Assembly: GCA_964458485.1 (NCBI GenBank)
Contig: CAYWJA010000019.1
Coordinates: 1-31,271 of the forward strand
Source of the DNA: CAYWJA01 sp964458485
GTDB taxonomy: Bacteria; Patescibacteriota; Gracilibacteria; UM-FILTER-43-11
Length of the DNA stretch: 31,271 bases
Direction of reading: 5' to 3'
The translations under genes were made by a program, and so were the position numbers. Shown here piece by piece: positions 29,381-31,271 of the stretch (position 1 is the first letter of the stretch; every line of letters begins with the position of its first letter). Under the pieces are notes generated by a model. It did no database searches. It worked only from the letters and a program-made list of their open reading frames with translations, and was not told the DNA's origin.

Positions 29381-31271
29381 ACCTACAACTATCCTCAGTC
29401 ACCTCAAAATTAACTTCACCTTCATATAAGTCTGGCTTTAGATTCTTTGGAACTGCTATTTTCCAGTAAATCGATACATCCTGTTTTTCATTATTATGAA
29501 CCGGTAAAGATACATTTGCACATCCCTTAGTAGGCTCACTTGATTCAGTGGCGGTTTCTACAAGTGAATAACCGTGTGCTTCGTAATTAAACTTTGGATC
29601 AAGGCTCCACTTTTGAAGCTCTTTTTTAAGGATTGAATTTTTGCCGATCAGATCTGTACCACTAACCAGCACATCTACAACCTGATTGCCTAAATTAGTA
29701 AGAATCACTTCAGTAGCTTCTGATGTTTTTCCTGGATCTGTTGTTTTATAAGGAATTGCTATTGTCTCTTTATTTATTGCGGTAAGTGGTGGTACAACGC
29801 GTAATTCATCTGAACTTTTAAGGTCAGTAATTTTACCTTTTACACCTGTTGGTTTTACATGAACTTTCCATGCCTTACTAGCATTCGCATTATAAAAAAT
29901 TTCTACAGCACAATCTGCCTGCATAGTCATGTCATCAATTTTGCTCAAATTACATTTTTCACTCACATAACAATTTCTCGTATTTGCATCACATTCACTT
30001 GAAACTTGATTTGAGTCAAAAAATACACCTTCTACTTTATCAATTTCATCCCACCCATTTAAGTCTTCAACTTGAGCTGAAAAGGTTACATTTGTACTTT
30101 CCCCTGCAAGTATTTTTATATCACCCTCATTTATATACTTAGCTACTGTCGGATTAATATTATTCACCTCGTACGACCCTTTATAATTACCGTCAATCCA
30201 TTCATTAACGCCATATTCAACATATGCATTAAAGAAATGTTCCCCTGCTTTACTTGGTTTAGGCACAAGCGGTTTCTTTGCAGTTTCATTACAAACTACA
30301 TTGTTTTTTGTAACATCTGTAGGCTCAGAAGAACAAATCATCTGACCGCCAATACATTCGTTTTTATTATAATCAAAACCTACAGAATCCTCTGAGCAAA
30401 TATACATTTTCACCTTCTTTTCTGGTGGAATATTATGAATTTCTTTTGCGTCTAAATTAAAGCGCAAACGATCACCCGGCTCTATTGAGCCATTGTTTAT
30501 ATTTGTAACTTTTATTTCTCCGTGCTTTGGCGGACGTTTTACATAAAAAGGTGAGCCTTGTACGCCTTCTCTATCTTCCACCTGAGAACAATTATGTTTA
30601 TCTTCAATAATTTCACATACAAATGCATACCAATCGTAAATTAACTTCTGCTCCCTTTCAATTTGATAAGAACATGTTGCCCAATTGCCACTATTTGTTA
30701 TTTCAGAAGTACAGTAAGTTTTTTGAGCGCAGATAGGACGATCCTGTTCTTCAGAAATTACATTACTATCACAAACCATCATATAATACTGATCACCATC
30801 AGGATCCTTTGCCTGAGTTAAAAATTTAATCTGCTCACTTTCATCTGTTGGCCATAGATCATCTGATCCGTTATCGGACGGTGTTTTTATAAATTCAAGA
30901 GGACTATTGATTAATATATCAAAAACAGATATACCACTTTCTCCTCCATTATCCTTTGCCTGAACACGAAGGTAGGTATGACGACCTGCAAACTCATCTA
31001 TTTCAACCGATCGTTCAGAATTTTCTATATCCGGAGTACATTTATTTTCGGTGTCGATACAATACTTATGAATCCCTTTAGAAGGTCCTGTTGTTTCGTT
31101 CCATGTACATGTTGTTTCTTTTGAATCGCCAGCTTCCTTGCCTGTGAATCCACTACATGCAATGGTTGGGTTCTCTGGAATTGTTGTATCTTCTTCTATT
31201 TCTTCTTCGGGTTCTTCTATCTCCTGTTCATCGTCTAAAATTTCATTATTCGATGTGATAAATTGCGCGTC
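29379..31271 (-). CDS. large cysteine-containing surface protein, N-terminus outside window
   Basis: The frame is open from its stop at 29379 to the window edge, giving 630 visible residues; an internal ATG at 30782 is not the start because coding-type sequence continues upstream without a stop. Reading from the edge: an acidic Glu/Pro linker (EEPEEEIEEDTTIPENPT), then beta-rich segments of the Ig/cadherin-like kind with VQAKDNGGESGISVFDI and TQAKDPDGDQYY, regularly spaced cysteines (CTWNET, CIDTENKC, CTSEI, CSSE), and a C-terminal beta region ending FEVTEDSCR. The cysteine pairs and composition suggest an extracytoplasmic protein with disulfides. A signal peptide would be upstream, out of view. 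No C-terminal anchor is seen. Confidence 0.75.
   Translation of the reverse strand, partial: DAQFITSNNEILDDEQEIEEPEEEIEEDTTIPENPTIACSGFTGKEAGDSKETTCTWNETTGPSKGIHKYCIDTENKCTPDIENSERSVEIDEFAGRHTYLRVQAKDNGGESGISVFDILINSPLEFIKTPSDNGSDDLWPTDESEQIKFLTQAKDPDGDQYYMMVCDSNVISEEQDRPICAQKTYCTSEITNSGNWATCSYQIEREQKLIYDWYAFVCEIIEDKHNCSQVEDREGVQGSPFYVKRPPKHGEIKVTNINNGSIEPGDRLRFNLDAKEIHNIPPEKKVKMYICSEDSVGFDYNKNECIGGQMICSSEPTDVTKNNVVCNETAKKPLVPKPSKAGEHFFNAYVEYGVNEWIDGNYKGSYEVNNINPTVAKYINEGDIKILAGESTNVTFSAQVEDLNGWDEIDKVEGVFFDSNQVSSECDANTRNCYVSEKCNLSKIDDMTMQADCAVEIFYNANASKAWKVHVKPTGVKGKITDLKSSDELRVVPPLTAINKETIAIPYKTTDPGKTSEATEVILTNLGNQVVDVLVSGTDLIGKNSILKKELQKWSLDPKFNYEAHGYSLVETATESSEPTKGCANVSLPVHNNEKQDVSIYWKIAVPKNLKPDLYEGEVNFEVTEDSCR

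Noticed and set aside
30782..31271. Surface protein starting at the ATG at 30782
   Set aside because: The same frame stays open to the window edge with Asp/Gly-rich beta-domain sequence, so the visible gene is 5'-truncated by the window.

Overview
This is a low-GC, gene-dense bacterial segment with short genes on both strands. It carries secF, gyrB, recR, smpB, rpmB (L28), rpmG (L33), rnpB, four tRNAs (all with CCA encoded) and a polyprenyl sugar-phosphate transferase, among many small orphan proteins. Several conserved genes (secF, recR) end in TGA at the normal family terminus, so TGA is a stop and the Gracilibacteria/Absconditabacteria code (TGA = Gly) does not apply. The gene types, the VanW and tandem Ddl-like proteins, the orphan small proteins and the near absence of Shine-Dalgarno sequences suggest a Patescibacteria/CPR-type genome, possibly Peregrinibacteria. 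That placement is an inference; no 16S gene is present.

Layout. 1-620: small orphan gene with a terminator. 839-7139: secF, gyrB and a 947-aa FecR-like membrane-anchored protein, all minus strand, separated by repeat-filled gaps. 7401-9791: two D-Ala-D-Ala ligase modules fused in one protein. 9966-10144: plus-strand promoter and candidate small RNA. 10143-14197: transglutaminase-like protein, phosphohexomutase, YtxH-like protein and VanW protein. 14411-20855: recR, two orphan genes with strong promoters, glutamine synthetase, TrmB-type regulator, smpB, a four-helix-bundle protein boxed by inverted repeats, a histidine phosphatase and an orphan. 20926-22622: candidate RNA, M50 protease, L28, tRNA-Ser and a decayed tRNA-Ser-like copy. 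22624-26334: DedA, methyltransferase-like protein, tRNA-Thr(GGT), L33 and sugar transferase. 26531-28470: rnpB, an orphan with an internal duplication, tRNA-Thr(TGT) and tRNA-Pro(TGG). 28554-31271: two orphan genes and a large cysteine-containing surface protein cut by the window end.

The most unusual content is between the genes. (1) A 152-165 bp structured element occurs three times (21915-22066, 28229-28394, and 26335-26496 on the minus strand). Each copy ends flush with the next gene (L28 ATG, tRNA-Pro, sugar transferase ATG), and its stems show compensatory changes between copies. (2) Many gaps are filled by head-to-head arrays of 7, 8, 11 or 12 bp units that touch start or stop codons. 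One 12-bp array lies in frame inside the Ddl fusion and encodes (PQLD)5. Another pair boxes the four-helix-bundle gene. (3) A family of MITE-like elements ending in TGTCAT has arms that are themselves hairpins.

Envelope functions recur: Ddl fusion, VanW, sugar transferase, DedA, SecF, M50 protease, FecR-like and surface proteins. No transposase, integrase, CRISPR array or rRNA was seen.
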